Notes: generated from the sequence alone by a model not told the origin. Positions 1 to 9,074 are shown, numbered from the stretch's first letter. The stretch is 64,000 nt of DNA from Clostridia bacterium (GCA_026001145.1 BNZN01000001.1:30212-94211), one strand, 5' to 3'. Made by a program: numbers and translations.

Positions 1-10
1 ATATATGTCA

Positions 11-1396
11 CTACTCATAAGGTGTTCCCCCGCCGGGAATATGAGTCACATTTTTCACCCATCCACCCATTTTAAGCCGCACAAAAGCAAAAACAAGCTT
101 CACAAAAACATCAACTCTTGTGCAAAAATAAACAATAATCGGAGCCCACCCGAAAACGTGAAAACCTGCCCACGCTAATGGCACTGCAATGATCCACAAA
201 GAGAGAGTATCAAGAACCAACACAACTTTTGTATCCGCGCCGCCTCGCAACAACCCGGTTATGCAGGTGCTAGAAACCGCTTGAAACAACAAAATCGCCG
301 CATTTATTCCTATTAGTTGAGAAGCAATTGCTTTTGCTCCTCCACTCAATTTCCCCACGTTAAGTATAGGATCTCTGACAAGCAAGGTTAAGCCCGCCGA
401 AAAAACACCAACCACCAAAGATATTAGAACCACTGTACGTGTAACTGCCGAAAGTTTTTTCTGTTCTCCGCGACCCACAAGCTGCCCAACTATCACTTCA
501 ACAGAAACTGCAAACCCAGCGATAAAAACAACGGAAAACTGCGCGAAAATACCCACTTCGCTAGTGGCAGCAATCAACTCCTTGGAACCGGTTTCACTGA
601 ACACTACATTGTTCATAGCAAGACCCAACCCCCACAACAGCTCGCTTACCATAACAGCATATGAATCCTTAAACAATTGTTTAGTTGCGCTCTTCTTCTT
701 CGCAAACAAATCACGAAGCCTGAAACCTAGCTTTTCTTCTTTCCGTTCCAGAAACCAGATGCAAAACAAGAATGCAACGCCCATTGCGATAAGCGTCGCA
801 CACGCCGACCCCCTGATGCCCATTGCTGGAAGGCCCAACTTTCCAAAAATCAGCAGGTAATTCAAAATGATATTGATCAGCAATGTTATAACTTCCAGAA
901 TCAGAGCGAACCTGACTTCTCCAATGCTTCTTATCACCAGCATATATGTCATTATAAACCCTGTTAAAACGTATGTTGGAGCCATGATTTTAAGATATTG
1001 CGCACCAATTTCGACCAGAACCTGATTATGAGTAAGCAGCTGCATAACACCTGTTGGGAAAAAGAATAAGACAAGTGAAAAACAACCACCTATCAACAAC
1101 ATTACATCCAGCGCAACGGCCATAATCTTTTTTATCGCTGGCATATCCCCGCGCCCGTAATATTGAGAACACACCATGCACGCTCCGCTGCTAACCCCGG
1201 ACGTAACAAAAAAGAATATGAGAAACGGCGCATTCGCAATTGTACATGCGCTGAGTTCATTTTCGCCAACGAACTGCATCATAAAAACGTCTGTCATGTT
1301 AATGGCAAACGAAACCAAACCCTGCACCGCCATGGGCAGCCCCAGAGTTAACAACAGTTTATAAAATGACTTCTCTTTAACCAAGCCTAAATTCAT
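11..1396 (-). CDS. MATE family multidrug/toxin exporter
   Basis: A 461-residue polytopic membrane protein with about twelve hydrophobic segments arranged as two homologous halves. The N-terminal stretch (LGLPMAVQGLVSFAINMTD, then QFVGENELSA) is the usual start of MATE (multi-antimicrobial extrusion) proteins, which export cationic compounds with Na+ or H+ antiport. Length is normal for the family (450-470). The start codon overlaps the end of thiT by four bases, so it is probably translationally coupled as the last gene of a minus-strand operon with the coiled-coil gene and thiT. The substrate cannot be told from the sequence. Confidence 0.9.
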   Translation of the reverse strand: MNLGLVKEKSFYKLLLTLGLPMAVQGLVSFAINMTDVFMMQFVGENELSACTIANAPFLIFFFVTSGVSSGACMVCSQYYGRGDMPAIKKIMAVALDVMLLIGGCFSLVLFFFPTGVMQLLTHNQVLVEIGAQYLKIMAPTYVLTGFIMTYMLVIRSIGEVRFALILEVITLLINIILNYLLIFGKLGLPAMGIRGSACATLIAMGVAFLFCIWFLERKEEKLGFRLRDLFAKKKSATKQLFKDSYAVMVSELLWGLGLAMNNVVFSETGSKELIAATSEVGIFAQFSVVFIAGFAVSVEVIVGQLVGRGEQKKLSAVTRTVVLISLVVGVFSAGLTLLVRDPILNVGKLSGGAKAIASQLIGINAAILLFQAVSSTCITGLLRGGADTKVVLVLDTLSLWIIAVPLAWAGFHVFGWAPIIVYFCTRVDVFVKLVFAFVRLKMGGWVKNVTHIPGGGTPYE

Positions 1397-2016
1397 AATT
1401 TTTGTTCCGATTCGCCCCCAAACACATCATTATAAAAAACGATAACTCGTGTTCCCAGCATTGTTAAAAGCATCTCTGGAATTAAATAAGACAGGTTATA
1501 AAGTGCGCTTGCCACAAAGATTCTGCTCCAATTATTTTCCACTGCGAGCAGCGAGTTCCAAACAAGCACTCCGGACAGCGTGTGGGCAGAAAATCGCAAA
1601 GAAAAAACGCTCAAAACACAAAATAAAACTTTCATTCGCAGATTCTTAGTTTTTTTGCTTAAGCTGTTCAAAAACACACCGGCAAGACCAATTGCTCCAT
1701 AGCTCAGTAGATAATCTAATAACACACTCAGCCAAAAGTTCATTGCCCCAAGAGCAATGAACTTTCCGAAGCCCATCAGCAATTTAAAAAGCCCGTAGCA
1801 GAACCCAAGCAACACCCCAAAGCGTGAACCATATTTGATGCTGGCACAAACTATCGGAACCATGCTAAAAAGAGTCACGGAACCCCCGCAAAGAGCCCAA
1901 AAACCTGAAAACTTAAAGCTGCCCAACACCATCGTCAGCGCTAAAGTGAGTGCAAAAGAAGTCAGGTTTTTTATTTTTTTAGCTTCTTGCAATCTTAATA
2001 TCGCTTTGTTTTTCAC
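1393..2016 (-). CDS. thiT: Energy-coupled thiamine transporter ThiT (S component)
   Basis: A 207-residue membrane protein with about six hydrophobic helices. The sequence around residues 44-52 (GGSVTLFSM), the segment WLSVLLDYLLSYGAIGLAG and the later LRFSAHTLSGVLVW match the thiamine-binding S components of ECF vitamin transporters, which work with the shared EcfA/A'/T module encoded elsewhere. The chosen start makes a 38-bp overlap with the upstream coiled-coil gene, which is long; a later start is possible but would remove N-terminal residues typical of the family. No TPP riboswitch was recognised upstream. It is followed directly by the MATE exporter. Confidence 0.8.
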   Translation of the reverse strand: MKNKAILRLQEAKKIKNLTSFALTLALTMVLGSFKFSGFWALCGGSVTLFSMVPIVCASIKYGSRFGVLLGFCYGLFKLLMGFGKFIALGAMNFWLSVLLDYLLSYGAIGLAGVFLNSLSKKTKNLRMKVLFCVLSVFSLRFSAHTLSGVLVWNSLLAVENNWSRIFVASALYNLSYLIPEMLLTMLGTRVIVFYNDVFGGESEQKL

Positions 2017-2470
2017 CGTTTTGTTTTAGGATATTCTTGGTGTTTTTGATGTCGTTCAAGCAGCCCAGTAAACCATTTTCTGTCCGGTTCAAAAGATCAT
2101 CCAAATGTTCATATGTGTCAGTTTTTATCTCTTTCGCATTGATTGTTGCTTCGGTTACCACCTCTTGCGCCTTTTTCATGGCTTTCTGCAAAATTTCTTC
2201 TTCGGTTACCAAAAGGCAAGCCTTCTCTTCGGCTTTTTGGATCATCATCTGAGCACTCTTCCTCGCATTTTCCAAAATCGCTTCCTCGCGTTCAGCTATG
2301 TCCCCCGCAATCCGAACCTCACTGGGTAAGCTTTCACGAATCTCTTCCAAAATCTCAACGGCTTCACTCACATAAACCAGAGCCCTGCCCCCAGAAAGAG
2401 GAATCTTCATTCCCTTAGTGAGCAGGTGCTCAAGAACATTTAACAGTTCATCAATTTTATTTGTTGCCAT
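1979..2470 (-). CDS. Coiled-coil protein of the Clostridia 'ATPase/DivIVA-like' family
   Basis: A 163-residue, highly charged protein rich in E, K and A and predicted to be mostly alpha-helical. The N-terminus contains PLSGGRALVYVSEAVEILEEIR, followed by a heptad-rich segment (residues 60-120). Similar proteins are often annotated as ATP synthase subunit B-like or 'ATPase', and the seen features do not prove any enzyme activity. It has no signal peptide or transmembrane helix. It is first in a minus-strand operon with thiT and a MATE exporter, with a good RBS (GGGAGG) before the ATG. A role in envelope or division organisation would be a guess. Confidence 0.65.
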   Translation of the reverse strand: MATNKIDELLNVLEHLLTKGMKIPLSGGRALVYVSEAVEILEEIRESLPSEVRIAGDIAEREEAILENARKSAQMMIQKAEEKACLLVTEEEILQKAMKKAQEVVTEATINAKEIKTDTYEHLDDLLNRTENGLLGCLNDIKNTKNILKQNGEKQSDIKIARS

Positions 2471-2506
2471 ACTGTCCTCCCGGTTTCTTTATAGTTTAAC
2501 AATCTT

Positions 2507-2535
2507 ATTTTATCACACTTCCCCTCGGAAAGCAA
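2507..2535 (-). promoter_or_regulatory. Sigma-70 type promoter of the coiled-coil/thiT/MATE operon
   Basis: On the minus strand TTGCTT is followed by 17 bases and TAAAAT, about 36 bases upstream of the first ATG of the operon. Confidence 0.5.
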
Positions 2536-2641
2536 AAAGCTGGTAAAATCAGAACATCTATCCCCTAAAGCACTAAAGCAAAACAAAGGGAAGCAATTTT
2601 TTCGAATTGGTCCCCGTTTCGCAAAACCTCAGACGAGCTTT

Positions 2642-3646
2642 TTACGGAGTCAAACACATATGTATGCGGCAAAGAACCTCCTGAATAGAAGTTTGTGAAT
2701 CATCCGAGTGGTTTTTTAAATCCACATCCAAAGCAGATAAAATATCTATGCATAGGATAATAGAATTCAAAGTGTATTTTGATGCAAGCTTATATGCGTT
2801 TTGAATTCGAAACATTTTGCCTTTATAAACATCTGCAAAATCAGCCGAGAACGTTTCAGGTGTGATTTTACAAAGACTCGCGATTTTAGTGCGCAACAAA
2901 TCGATGAACAAGGTGGAAATGGCCGCGACTATCAAGCTTGGCGGTCCATTGTTTTTCATCATGCCAGAAAGTGTTTTGTGGGCCAGCTTAAGATCCCCCT
3001 GAACAATTGCTTTCGAGATTTCAAATGCGCTTTGTTCCAGATTTGTTTTTATCATCAGGTCTATATCAGACTGCTCTATCACGTTTTTTTGGAATGCATT
3101 CGCATATGCGCAGAGCTTTGAAATTTCGAGCATGATGAAGTGAAGGTTGAGAGAACAAAGATTAGTAAGAGATGACGCACAAACTCTCGAGATTTTTATT
3201 CCGCTAGCTTCAAATTCCGAGATCACAAAATTAATAAGTGCGAGCCCTGTCATTGCGTTTAGCTCTTTTAGCGTGGCAAACTCCCCAAATGAGTTGAGCA
3301 GTTTGGTGGCTGCAGCGTTCAACTTAGGTTCGGTTCTTAAAAAAATCAAAAAGCTTTGGTCCGAAACGTTTGCCAAAAAAGTCAAAAAACCGGCTACTTC
3401 CTTTTTGGTCAAGCTTTCCCAGGCAAAATTATAAACCACAACACATCTTTTTTCTTCGGCAAACGGGATTGTTTGCGTGGCATCTATTATTTCGTAAAGT
3501 TCAAAATCCTCTTTGAAAGTCGTGAGATTGCAGGGTTGTTTGATGTCAATTTTTTTCAATAGGTCACCGACAAACTTACTCTTCAAATAGCCGTCTGAAC
3601 CATAAACTATGTACGTGTTATCTTTGCCCAAATCAAATCGCCTCAC
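2642..3646 (-). CDS. holA: DNA polymerase III delta subunit (clamp loader)
   Basis: A 334-residue protein of normal family length. The N-terminal NTYIVYGSDGYLKSKFV is the delta-subunit version of the P-loop-like region (non-catalytic), followed by a helical collar domain in the last third. HolA opens the beta clamp during loading by the clamp-loader complex. It is monocistronic in this window and divergent from the small toxin locus, whose promoter lies immediately upstream. The start is the first ATG in frame, preceded by a GTGAGG-like RBS. Confidence 0.85.
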   Translation of the reverse strand: MRRFDLGKDNTYIVYGSDGYLKSKFVGDLLKKIDIKQPCNLTTFKEDFELYEIIDATQTIPFAEEKRCVVVYNFAWESLTKKEVAGFLTFLANVSDQSFLIFLRTEPKLNAAATKLLNSFGEFATLKELNAMTGLALINFVISEFEASGIKISRVCASSLTNLCSLNLHFIMLEISKLCAYANAFQKNVIEQSDIDLMIKTNLEQSAFEISKAIVQGDLKLAHKTLSGMMKNNGPPSLIVAAISTLFIDLLRTKIASLCKITPETFSADFADVYKGKMFRIQNAYKLASKYTLNSIILCIDILSALDVDLKNHSDDSQTSIQEVLCRIHMCLTP

Positions 3647-3690
3647 TTCGTCTTGACTTCTTATAAAGAATTATGTCACTAGACAACGTA

Positions 3691-3699
3691 TGCTATAAT
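3691..3699 (+). promoter_or_regulatory. Extended -10 promoter of the small hydrophobic toxin mRNA
   Basis: TGCTATAAT gives a perfect -10 with the TGN extension. The -35 at 17-bp spacing (TTATGT) is poor, which is usual for extended -10 promoters. Confidence 0.55.
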
Positions 3700-3764
3700 C
3701 TTTTGCGGGTAGGTCTCGCTTAGAGCGGTCTAGTCAACCCTCTTTTTGGAAGGGGGTTGATGCA

Positions 3765-3842
3765 ATGAAGAAGGCGTTGTTCTTTATAGAACTCATCAGA
3801 GTTATTATAAAAGCATATCTGCTTTTCAAAGCACAAAAATAG
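3765..3842 (+). CDS. 25-residue hydrophobic peptide, candidate type I toxin
   Basis: A 25-codon frame begins MKKALFFIEL and ends LLFKAQK: a single hydrophobic segment with basic ends, as in membrane-acting type I toxins. A GGGGG Shine-Dalgarno lies 8 bases upstream and sits in the 3' arm of a strong 8-bp stem (CAACCCTC at 3735-3742 with GGGGGTTG at 3752-3759). The RBS of the full-length mRNA would therefore be occluded, a known trait of type I toxin messages. A convergent promoter and terminator for an antisense RNA overlap its 3' end. I do not recognise the peptide as a named family. Function is inferred from architecture only. Confidence 0.6.
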   Translation: MKKALFFIELIRVIIKAYLLFKAQK

Positions 3843-3931
3843 GCCGCAAACCCAGTGATTAATGCTGGGCTAGCGGCTTAGTCAAGCTAGAGTGACTAGG
3901 TCGCCCAATTGGAAGGCAAACCCACCCTTTA
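3836..3931 (-). ncRNA. Predicted antisense RNA (type I antitoxin candidate)
   Basis: The promoter at 3939-3967 on the minus strand would start an RNA near 3931. It would run through the toxin 3' UTR and stop at the stem-loop 3843-3877 (arms GCCGC/GCGGC and CCCAG/CTGGG), which on this strand is followed by a CTATTTTTG U-tract, an intrinsic terminator. The predicted RNA is about 95 nt and overlaps the last few toxin codons and the 3' UTR. Ends are estimates. Confidence 0.5.
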
Positions 3932-3938
3932 TGAATAC

Positions 3939-3967
3939 AGTCTAGCACATAAATGCAAAGATGTCAA
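3939..3967 (-). promoter_or_regulatory. Promoter of the antisense RNA
   Basis: Read on the minus strand: TTGACA, 17 bases, TAGACT, with a TGC extension just before the -10. There is no protein-coding gene in that direction for this promoter to serve, so it points to an antisense RNA against the toxin mRNA. Confidence 0.6.
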
Positions 3968-3980
3968 AAAACAAAAAGTA

Positions 3981-3989
3981 TGCTATAAT
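3981..3989 (+). promoter_or_regulatory. Extended -10 promoter of sbcDC
   Basis: TGCTATAAT lies 59 bases upstream of the sbcD start, with no clear -35. Confidence 0.45.
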
Positions 3990-4047
3990 TTAGCTGCATA
4001 ACATAGGAGAAAATTGGGTTTACTAGGTTTTCGGAAAGAAGCTTTAA

Positions 4048-5223
4048 ATGAAGATATTACATACTTCAGATTGGCACATTGGGAGAAATCTGGCAGGATT
4101 TTCGCTGATTGAAGATCAGCGCTATGTTTTGGATGAGCTTAAAGACTATGTTAAAAAACAAAATATAGATGTGCTGATTGTGGCGGGCGATGTTTATGAC
4201 AAGGGAATCCCTTCAACCGAAAGCATCCGCTTGTTGGATGATGTTCTCTTTGAGATAATAAGCGAAACAAATGCAAAAATCCTTATGATTGCGGGGAACC
4301 ATGACAATGCAGCAAGGCTTGCATTCGGTAACAGACTTTATCAAAACAACCCGTATATCGTGGGAGAATTCGATGTTAATCTGCCCAAAATCACTCTTCA
4401 AGATGAACATGGCGAGGTCAACTTTTTCTTTCTGCCTTACTTTGTGCCAGAAAAAGTTGCACAGCAGCTTAAAATCAAGGCGGCGGGTTTTGATGAAGCT
4501 TTTAAGTTAATTCTCGAACATAACAGACCCCAGATCGATGAAACAAAGCGGAATGTACTCGTCGCTCATGGGTTCTTTTCATGCTTTTTGAGCGAAAAGA
4601 GCGATTTGATTGTGACCGAACATGAACTTCCTGTTGGCGGGATGGATGTGATAGACATAGCGCCCGCTGCCTTCTTTGATTACGTGGCCCTTGGGCACAT
4701 CCATTCACCCCAAAAAGTTTATAGTGACAACATTCGCTATGCGGGTTCGTTGCTAAAATATTCGCTCAGCGAAGCTGATCAAAAGAAAAGTGCTGTTGAA
4801 GTGTTTCTTGGGCCAAAGGGCAAATTTGAAACAAAGGCAGTCGAATTGCATCCGCTTCATGATTTAAAGGTTATCACTGGGTTTATCAACGACATATTAG
4901 AAAATCCCGATGCTTACTGCTCAAACAGATCTGATTATGTTTTTGCAAAATTGCTTGATACCGAAAGTGTTTTTGACGGCATTTACCGCTTGCGTCAGGT
5001 GTTTAAAAACGTCCTGGGGTTAAGTCTTTTGAATAACGTGAGTGAAGAGGTGTTTGAAACAACAAAAGATTTGAACGAATCCCAAGACTTATTAACGCTT
5101 TTTGCTAAGTTTTTTACTAAATTAACCGGGAAGCCTTTAATAGATGAGCAGTCAGAAATTATTAAGAAGATTGCCCGCGAGCAATCTTCTGAGCAAATCT
5201 TGGCCGACTGTGTGGAGGTTTGA
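4048..5223 (+). CDS. sbcD: Exonuclease subunit SbcD (Mre11-like nuclease)
   Basis: A 391-residue calcineurin-like metallophosphoesterase. The metal-binding motifs are visible in order: SDWHIG near the N-terminus, AGDVYDK, AGNHDN, AHGFF and LGHIHSP. With SbcC it forms the Mre11-Rad50-type complex that cuts hairpins and opens DNA ends in recombination repair. Length is normal. The stop codon is separated from the sbcC start by one base, so the pair is one operon. The ATG follows a GAAAG-type RBS and an extended -10 promoter. Confidence 0.95.
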   Translation: MKILHTSDWHIGRNLAGFSLIEDQRYVLDELKDYVKKQNIDVLIVAGDVYDKGIPSTESIRLLDDVLFEIISETNAKILMIAGNHDNAARLAFGNRLYQNNPYIVGEFDVNLPKITLQDEHGEVNFFFLPYFVPEKVAQQLKIKAAGFDEAFKLILEHNRPQIDETKRNVLVAHGFFSCFLSEKSDLIVTEHELPVGGMDVIDIAPAAFFDYVALGHIHSPQKVYSDNIRYAGSLLKYSLSEADQKKSAVEVFLGPKGKFETKAVELHPLHDLKVITGFINDILENPDAYCSNRSDYVFAKLLDTESVFDGIYRLRQVFKNVLGLSLLNNVSEEVFETTKDLNESQDLLTLFAKFFTKLTGKPLIDEQSEIIKKIAREQSSEQILADCVEV

Positions 5224-5224
5224 G

Positions 5225-8176
5225 ATGATTCCGCTGACACTGAAAATTTCTGCGTTTGGTCCGTTTGCCAAAGAAGTTTTCTTGGATTTTAGCGAAATTC
5301 AGGGGAATATTTTTTTAATTACTGGGTCAACAGGAGCGGGAAAAACATCATTGTTCGATGCAATATCTTTTGCTCTTTTCGGAAAGGCAAGCGGAAATTC
5401 GAGAACCCCGGATAATTTGAAAAGCGATTTCTCTAGTGAGGCCGATGTTTGCTTTGTAGAATTTTGCTTTAAACTTAAAGATGATATATTCAAAGTCAGA
5501 AGAGATGCACCATATTTAAAAACCACCTCGAAAGGGACCACAAGGAATATCAGTGCCAAAGCTTCTTTAACTCTTCCGGACGGTGAAATTTTAACCGGAG
5601 TTGATGCGGTAAATGCCCGAGTTGAAGAAATTCTGAGGCTTAATGAGTTGCAATTCAAACAGATTGTGATGTTGCCGCAAGGTGAATTTAAGCGCTTGCT
5701 TGAAGCCAAAAGTGATGAAAAACAGCTCATCTTCAGAAGGGTTTTTGGAACCGAAATTTTTGCTGATTTCACGAACAGGTTGGGAGAACAATCTAGAACA
5801 ATTGAACAGCATATCGCCTCATCGCAAAACCTGATTTCGATGAGGCTGAAAGATTTGCCATCTAGGCTGGGAAGCCAGGAGCTTGCGGCGCTTGGCCCAG
5901 AAGAAAGTTCCGAAGTTGGTGCAGTTTTGGAACAACTTGAGTGTTGGATTTCACAAAGTGGAGAAGAATTAAGCAAGCTGAAGACGACGGGAAAAAAGCT
6001 TGAGGAAGAGAAAAACAAAGCCCTAGTTCACATGGAACGCGCTCAGGTAATTAGTAACAAGATAAGGGAGAAAAGGGAATTTGAAGAAAGCTTGAAGAAG
6101 TTAGAGCAAGAAAGTGATAGATTTGCTTCACTCCGCCAGAAACTAGTTTTAATTGCTGCTGCAAAGGAATTAAAGTCAGATTATTTTTTGCTTGCAGAGA
6201 AAAAAAATCAACTAAATCAGATAGTTTCTGAAATTTCAGAAGAAAACACCAAGTTAGAAAAAAATTCAGAAGAATTAAAGCAACTTGACGGAAAATTTGA
6301 TAAACTAAAGGAAAATAAAATAGATCCAGTTGAAACTAATAGGCAAGTTTTAAAACTCGAAAACATGTTAGAGAATATCGAAAAAACAGAAGCGCTGCGA
6401 ACCGATTTGCTTCAAAAAGAAGAAACTTTGAAGGCCTTGAAACTGCGGCAAAAAGCAATTGATTTGGGCAAAGAAAAACTAAAAAATAATCAAAAATTAA
6501 AAGATCTGGCAAGCCAGATTAGGTCAATTAAGCTTACGTTGGAGCTCACAGAAAAACAAAAGGCGCTGAGTTTATCTCGGGAGCAGCAAAAAGAAGCTTA
6601 TTCGACGCTTTATGATAAGTTTTTGGAAAATAGAGCTGGCTTTTTGGCATCGCAGCTTGAACCCGGGAAGCCGTGCCCCGTGTGCGGTTCAGAGAATCAC
6701 CCGCAAAAGGCAAGTGTTAGTGGAAAAAGAATCAATCGCCAGCAACTCGAAGAAGCAAAAGCTACCCTCGAACAACTTGAAAGTTCGCTTGCCAAAATCA
6801 ACCTTGACATGAAGGAACAGGTTAACCTGCTTCAAGCGGCGGGAGTTGTGGATTTGCAGCTGCTTCAAAAAGCAGATGTCTTGAATATTCTTGCCCAAAA
6901 ACAGACGGATCTTGCCGAGTTGAGCCAAGTGAAGGCAACGATTGAACAAAATCAGAAGTTGTCAGGGTTGCCTGTGCTGAATTATTGTGAAGAAGAATTT
7001 GATGAAGCAAGATTTGGCTTCGCAAAAGAGGTTGCCAACCTTGAAGCACAAATTGCTAATCTGCAGGAGGCAACTGCTCTGCACAAGGGAGAATATATAT
7101 CCTGCGAAGATGCAAAACGGGAAATAAACGAGCTTCAAACAAAGTTGGCTCGGCAAAACGAAGCGTTCGAGCGTGTTAGCGTCGAACACAGCAAAAGGCA
7201 GAGTGCTGTTTTCGAAAACCAAAACATGCTGGAACGACTGAAAGCTAATCATGAGAAATTACAAAAGATATTCGATGAGGACCGGCAGGAGTTTGCAAAC
7301 AACCTGAAAAAGAACGGGTTTGGCGGAATGGATGCCTTTTTGCAGGCTCTTGAAATGGATGGTGCGGCACTCGAAGAGCAGGTTAAAAGTTATGAGAAGA
7401 GCAAGCAAGGAGTTTTGTTTAAGCTAGAAATTCTCAAAAAAGAATTAGATGGCGTAACAGAAGAAAACCCTGAAGAACTCGCAAATTCTCTGGCTTTGAT
7501 GAAGACTCAGATTAATGGCTTGGATGCTGAAAGAAGCAAATTTGAGAGCACCTTGGAATTTGGCAAGCAGATTTTTCGTGATGTTGAACATGAATGGCAC
7601 AAAATCAAAGGAGAGCGCAAAGAGTGGGGAAGAGTGGACGTGTTATATAAGCTAGCCTCGGGTCAGAACCCATTGAAAATTTCGTTTGAAAGGTTTGTTC
7701 TTTCGCATTACTTTGACCATATAATTGAAGCTGCAAATGCCAAGTTGCGAAGCATGACAATGATGCGTTTTAAGCTGCGAAGAAAACAAGAAAAAAACAA
7801 AAAGTATCTTTCTGGGTTAGATCTTGAGGTGATGGATAGCTTTACAGGAAGGGCCAGAGATGTTAACACTCTTTCTGGTGGCGAAAGTTTTAAGGCAGCT
7901 TTGGCTCTGGCTCTGGGCCTTTCAGAAGTAACGCAAAACTATTCAGGTGGCACGCATATGAACACTATGTTCATTGATGAAGGGTTCGGAACATTAGATG
8001 AAGAAGCCCTTGATTCGGCAATTGAAACCCTGATGAAATTGAAAGATAGCGGCAGACTTATAGGTATTATCTCCCACGTATCTGAGCTGAAAGAAAGGAT
8101 TAAAGAGAAGCTGGTGGTAAGTTCAGGTACTCAAGGGAGCACGGCTTGGTTCGAATCGGCCCAGGCCCCTGACTGA
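5225..8176 (+). CDS. sbcC: Exonuclease subunit SbcC (Rad50-like SMC ATPase)
   Basis: A 983-residue SMC-type protein. The N-terminal ATPase half contains the Walker A motif GSTGAGKTSLFD. Two long coiled coils surround a zinc hook CPVCGSENHP at about residue 480, and the C-terminal half holds the signature NTLSGGESFKAALALALGLS and the Walker B FIDEGFGTLDEEA. I chose the ATG one base after the sbcD stop because it gives the typical start IPLTLKISAFGPFAKE; the frame is also open further upstream inside sbcD. It provides the ATP-driven gate for SbcD. Confidence 0.95.
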   Translation: MIPLTLKISAFGPFAKEVFLDFSEIQGNIFLITGSTGAGKTSLFDAISFALFGKASGNSRTPDNLKSDFSSEADVCFVEFCFKLKDDIFKVRRDAPYLKTTSKGTTRNISAKASLTLPDGEILTGVDAVNARVEEILRLNELQFKQIVMLPQGEFKRLLEAKSDEKQLIFRRVFGTEIFADFTNRLGEQSRTIEQHIASSQNLISMRLKDLPSRLGSQELAALGPEESSEVGAVLEQLECWISQSGEELSKLKTTGKKLEEEKNKALVHMERAQVISNKIREKREFEESLKKLEQESDRFASLRQKLVLIAAAKELKSDYFLLAEKKNQLNQIVSEISEENTKLEKNSEELKQLDGKFDKLKENKIDPVETNRQVLKLENMLENIEKTEALRTDLLQKEETLKALKLRQKAIDLGKEKLKNNQKLKDLASQIRSIKLTLELTEKQKALSLSREQQKEAYSTLYDKFLENRAGFLASQLEPGKPCPVCGSENHPQKASVSGKRINRQQLEEAKATLEQLESSLAKINLDMKEQVNLLQAAGVVDLQLLQKADVLNILAQKQTDLAELSQVKATIEQNQKLSGLPVLNYCEEEFDEARFGFAKEVANLEAQIANLQEATALHKGEYISCEDAKREINELQTKLARQNEAFERVSVEHSKRQSAVFENQNMLERLKANHEKLQKIFDEDRQEFANNLKKNGFGGMDAFLQALEMDGAALEEQVKSYEKSKQGVLFKLEILKKELDGVTEENPEELANSLALMKTQINGLDAERSKFESTLEFGKQIFRDVEHEWHKIKGERKEWGRVDVLYKLASGQNPLKISFERFVLSHYFDHIIEAANAKLRSMTMMRFKLRRKQEKNKKYLSGLDLEVMDSFTGRARDVNTLSGGESFKAALALALGLSEVTQNYSGGTHMNTMFIDEGFGTLDEEALDSAIETLMKLKDSGRLIGIISHVSELKERIKEKLVVSSGTQGSTAWFESAQAPD

Positions 8177-8279
8177 GGCACGTTCGGCTCATATTTTATA
8201 GAAACATCCTAAAACCTATAAACATTATGTGCAAATTTAGATTATTATGTTGAATTAACTGCCTGCACAGGGATGGTAT

Positions 8280-8308
8280 TTGACATGGCAGAAATATGGT
8301 AGTAAACT
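8280..8308 (+). promoter_or_regulatory. Promoter of secreted protein gene at 8365
   Basis: TTGACA, 17 bases, TAAACT. The same arrangement precedes four other exported-protein genes in this window. Confidence 0.7.
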
Positions 8309-8319
8309 CATGGGCATAA

Positions 8320-8338
8320 GAGTTAGAAATTCTAGCTC
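8320..8338 (+). promoter_or_regulatory. Leader hairpin of the secreted-protein set (copy 1)
   Basis: GAGTTAG, loop AAATT, CTAGCTC: a 7-bp stem with one G-U pair and a 5-nt loop, placed between promoter and RBS. The sequence CCGAAATTTTGAG follows it. The copies at 13203 and 59155 have compensatory stem changes. Confidence 0.6.
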
Positions 8339-8364
8339 CGAAATTTTGAGGGGGAGTATTTAAT

Positions 8365-8985
8365 ATGAAAAACAAGAAAGGCTTAACAGTATTCTTTGGC
8401 GCAGTGATGATTGTTAGCCCCGTGCTGTGGACACCGATTGCTACAGCGCTACCACCGAAACTGTTGAACAAAGTCGAGCAACAAAATTGTGAGAGAGATG
8501 AAAAGCAAATTTGTGAAGACTTAATCGCGGGCGTCGAGCAGGCAGAGGCGTCCGTAAATGAACTCGAACAACTGATAACCACAGCGGTGAAGGAGGCCCA
8601 TGTGCGATTCTCTGCAGTTGTCACAAACCGCCGAACCGTTTGTCCGATAATTCCTGTCGCCGTTGCCAACACGGACACAGCTTCCAAGTTGCCTGCCGTT
8701 GTGGACAAACTGCGCGCGGCGCGCGCGAAGCTGACAAACGGCGAGACGCAAACAGACAAACTGGCGCACACATTGGGGTCTCCTCTCCGAGACGAGACGG
8801 CAAAGAGTTGCGCCAGCCGTTTTTTTTCGCTAGCGTCAAAAGCAGAATCCCTGTTGGGGTGTTTTGTTGTGCGGGGCCGCAAACACGGTCAGCTGCATAC
8901 ATTGTCCGACTTGGAGTGGCTCGCCCACGAGCACAGCAAGCAGAGCGAGCGAGTGCTTGCTAATTTGCGGGGGTTCGCGGTGTGA
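8365..8985 (+). CDS. Secreted protein of unknown function (orphan family)
   Basis: 206 residues with a classical signal peptide: basic MKNKKG, a hydrophobic core, and a likely cleavage after TPIATA. The mature part is Ala/Arg-rich and helical, with six cysteines. It has no membrane anchor, LPXTG motif or lipobox, so it is probably released. The signal peptide and the last third (KHGQLHTLSDLEWLAHEHSKQ) resemble the 43771 protein (FFALTNMKRSLAEWWSKFNEQ). It is preceded by a strong promoter, a leader hairpin and a GAGGGGGAG RBS. The body is noticeably more GC-rich than the signal peptide region and the neighbours. The frame is intact. I do not recognise a domain. Confidence 0.75.
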   Translation: MKNKKGLTVFFGAVMIVSPVLWTPIATALPPKLLNKVEQQNCERDEKQICEDLIAGVEQAEASVNELEQLITTAVKEAHVRFSAVVTNRRTVCPIIPVAVANTDTASKLPAVVDKLRAARAKLTNGETQTDKLAHTLGSPLRDETAKSCASRFFSLASKAESLLGCFVVRGRKHGQLHTLSDLEWLAHEHSKQSERVLANLRGFAV

Positions 8986-9074
8986 ACGAAGAAAGCGGAT
9001 TAGCCGACGAGATCATGTTGGCGTGGCCATCGATTTGATGTTTGCCAATCTTAGGTCTATAAGTTTCAGCGAAT

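Noticed and set aside
564-860. Open frame on the plus strand inside the MATE gene
   Set aside because: It is antisense to a well-supported transporter gene, has no RBS and shows no protein-like pattern; the same holds for many other antisense frames, such as those inside alaS, sbcC and secA.
2471-2641. TPP riboswitch for the thiT operon
   Set aside because: The conserved CTGAGA and ACCTGA blocks are absent on either strand.
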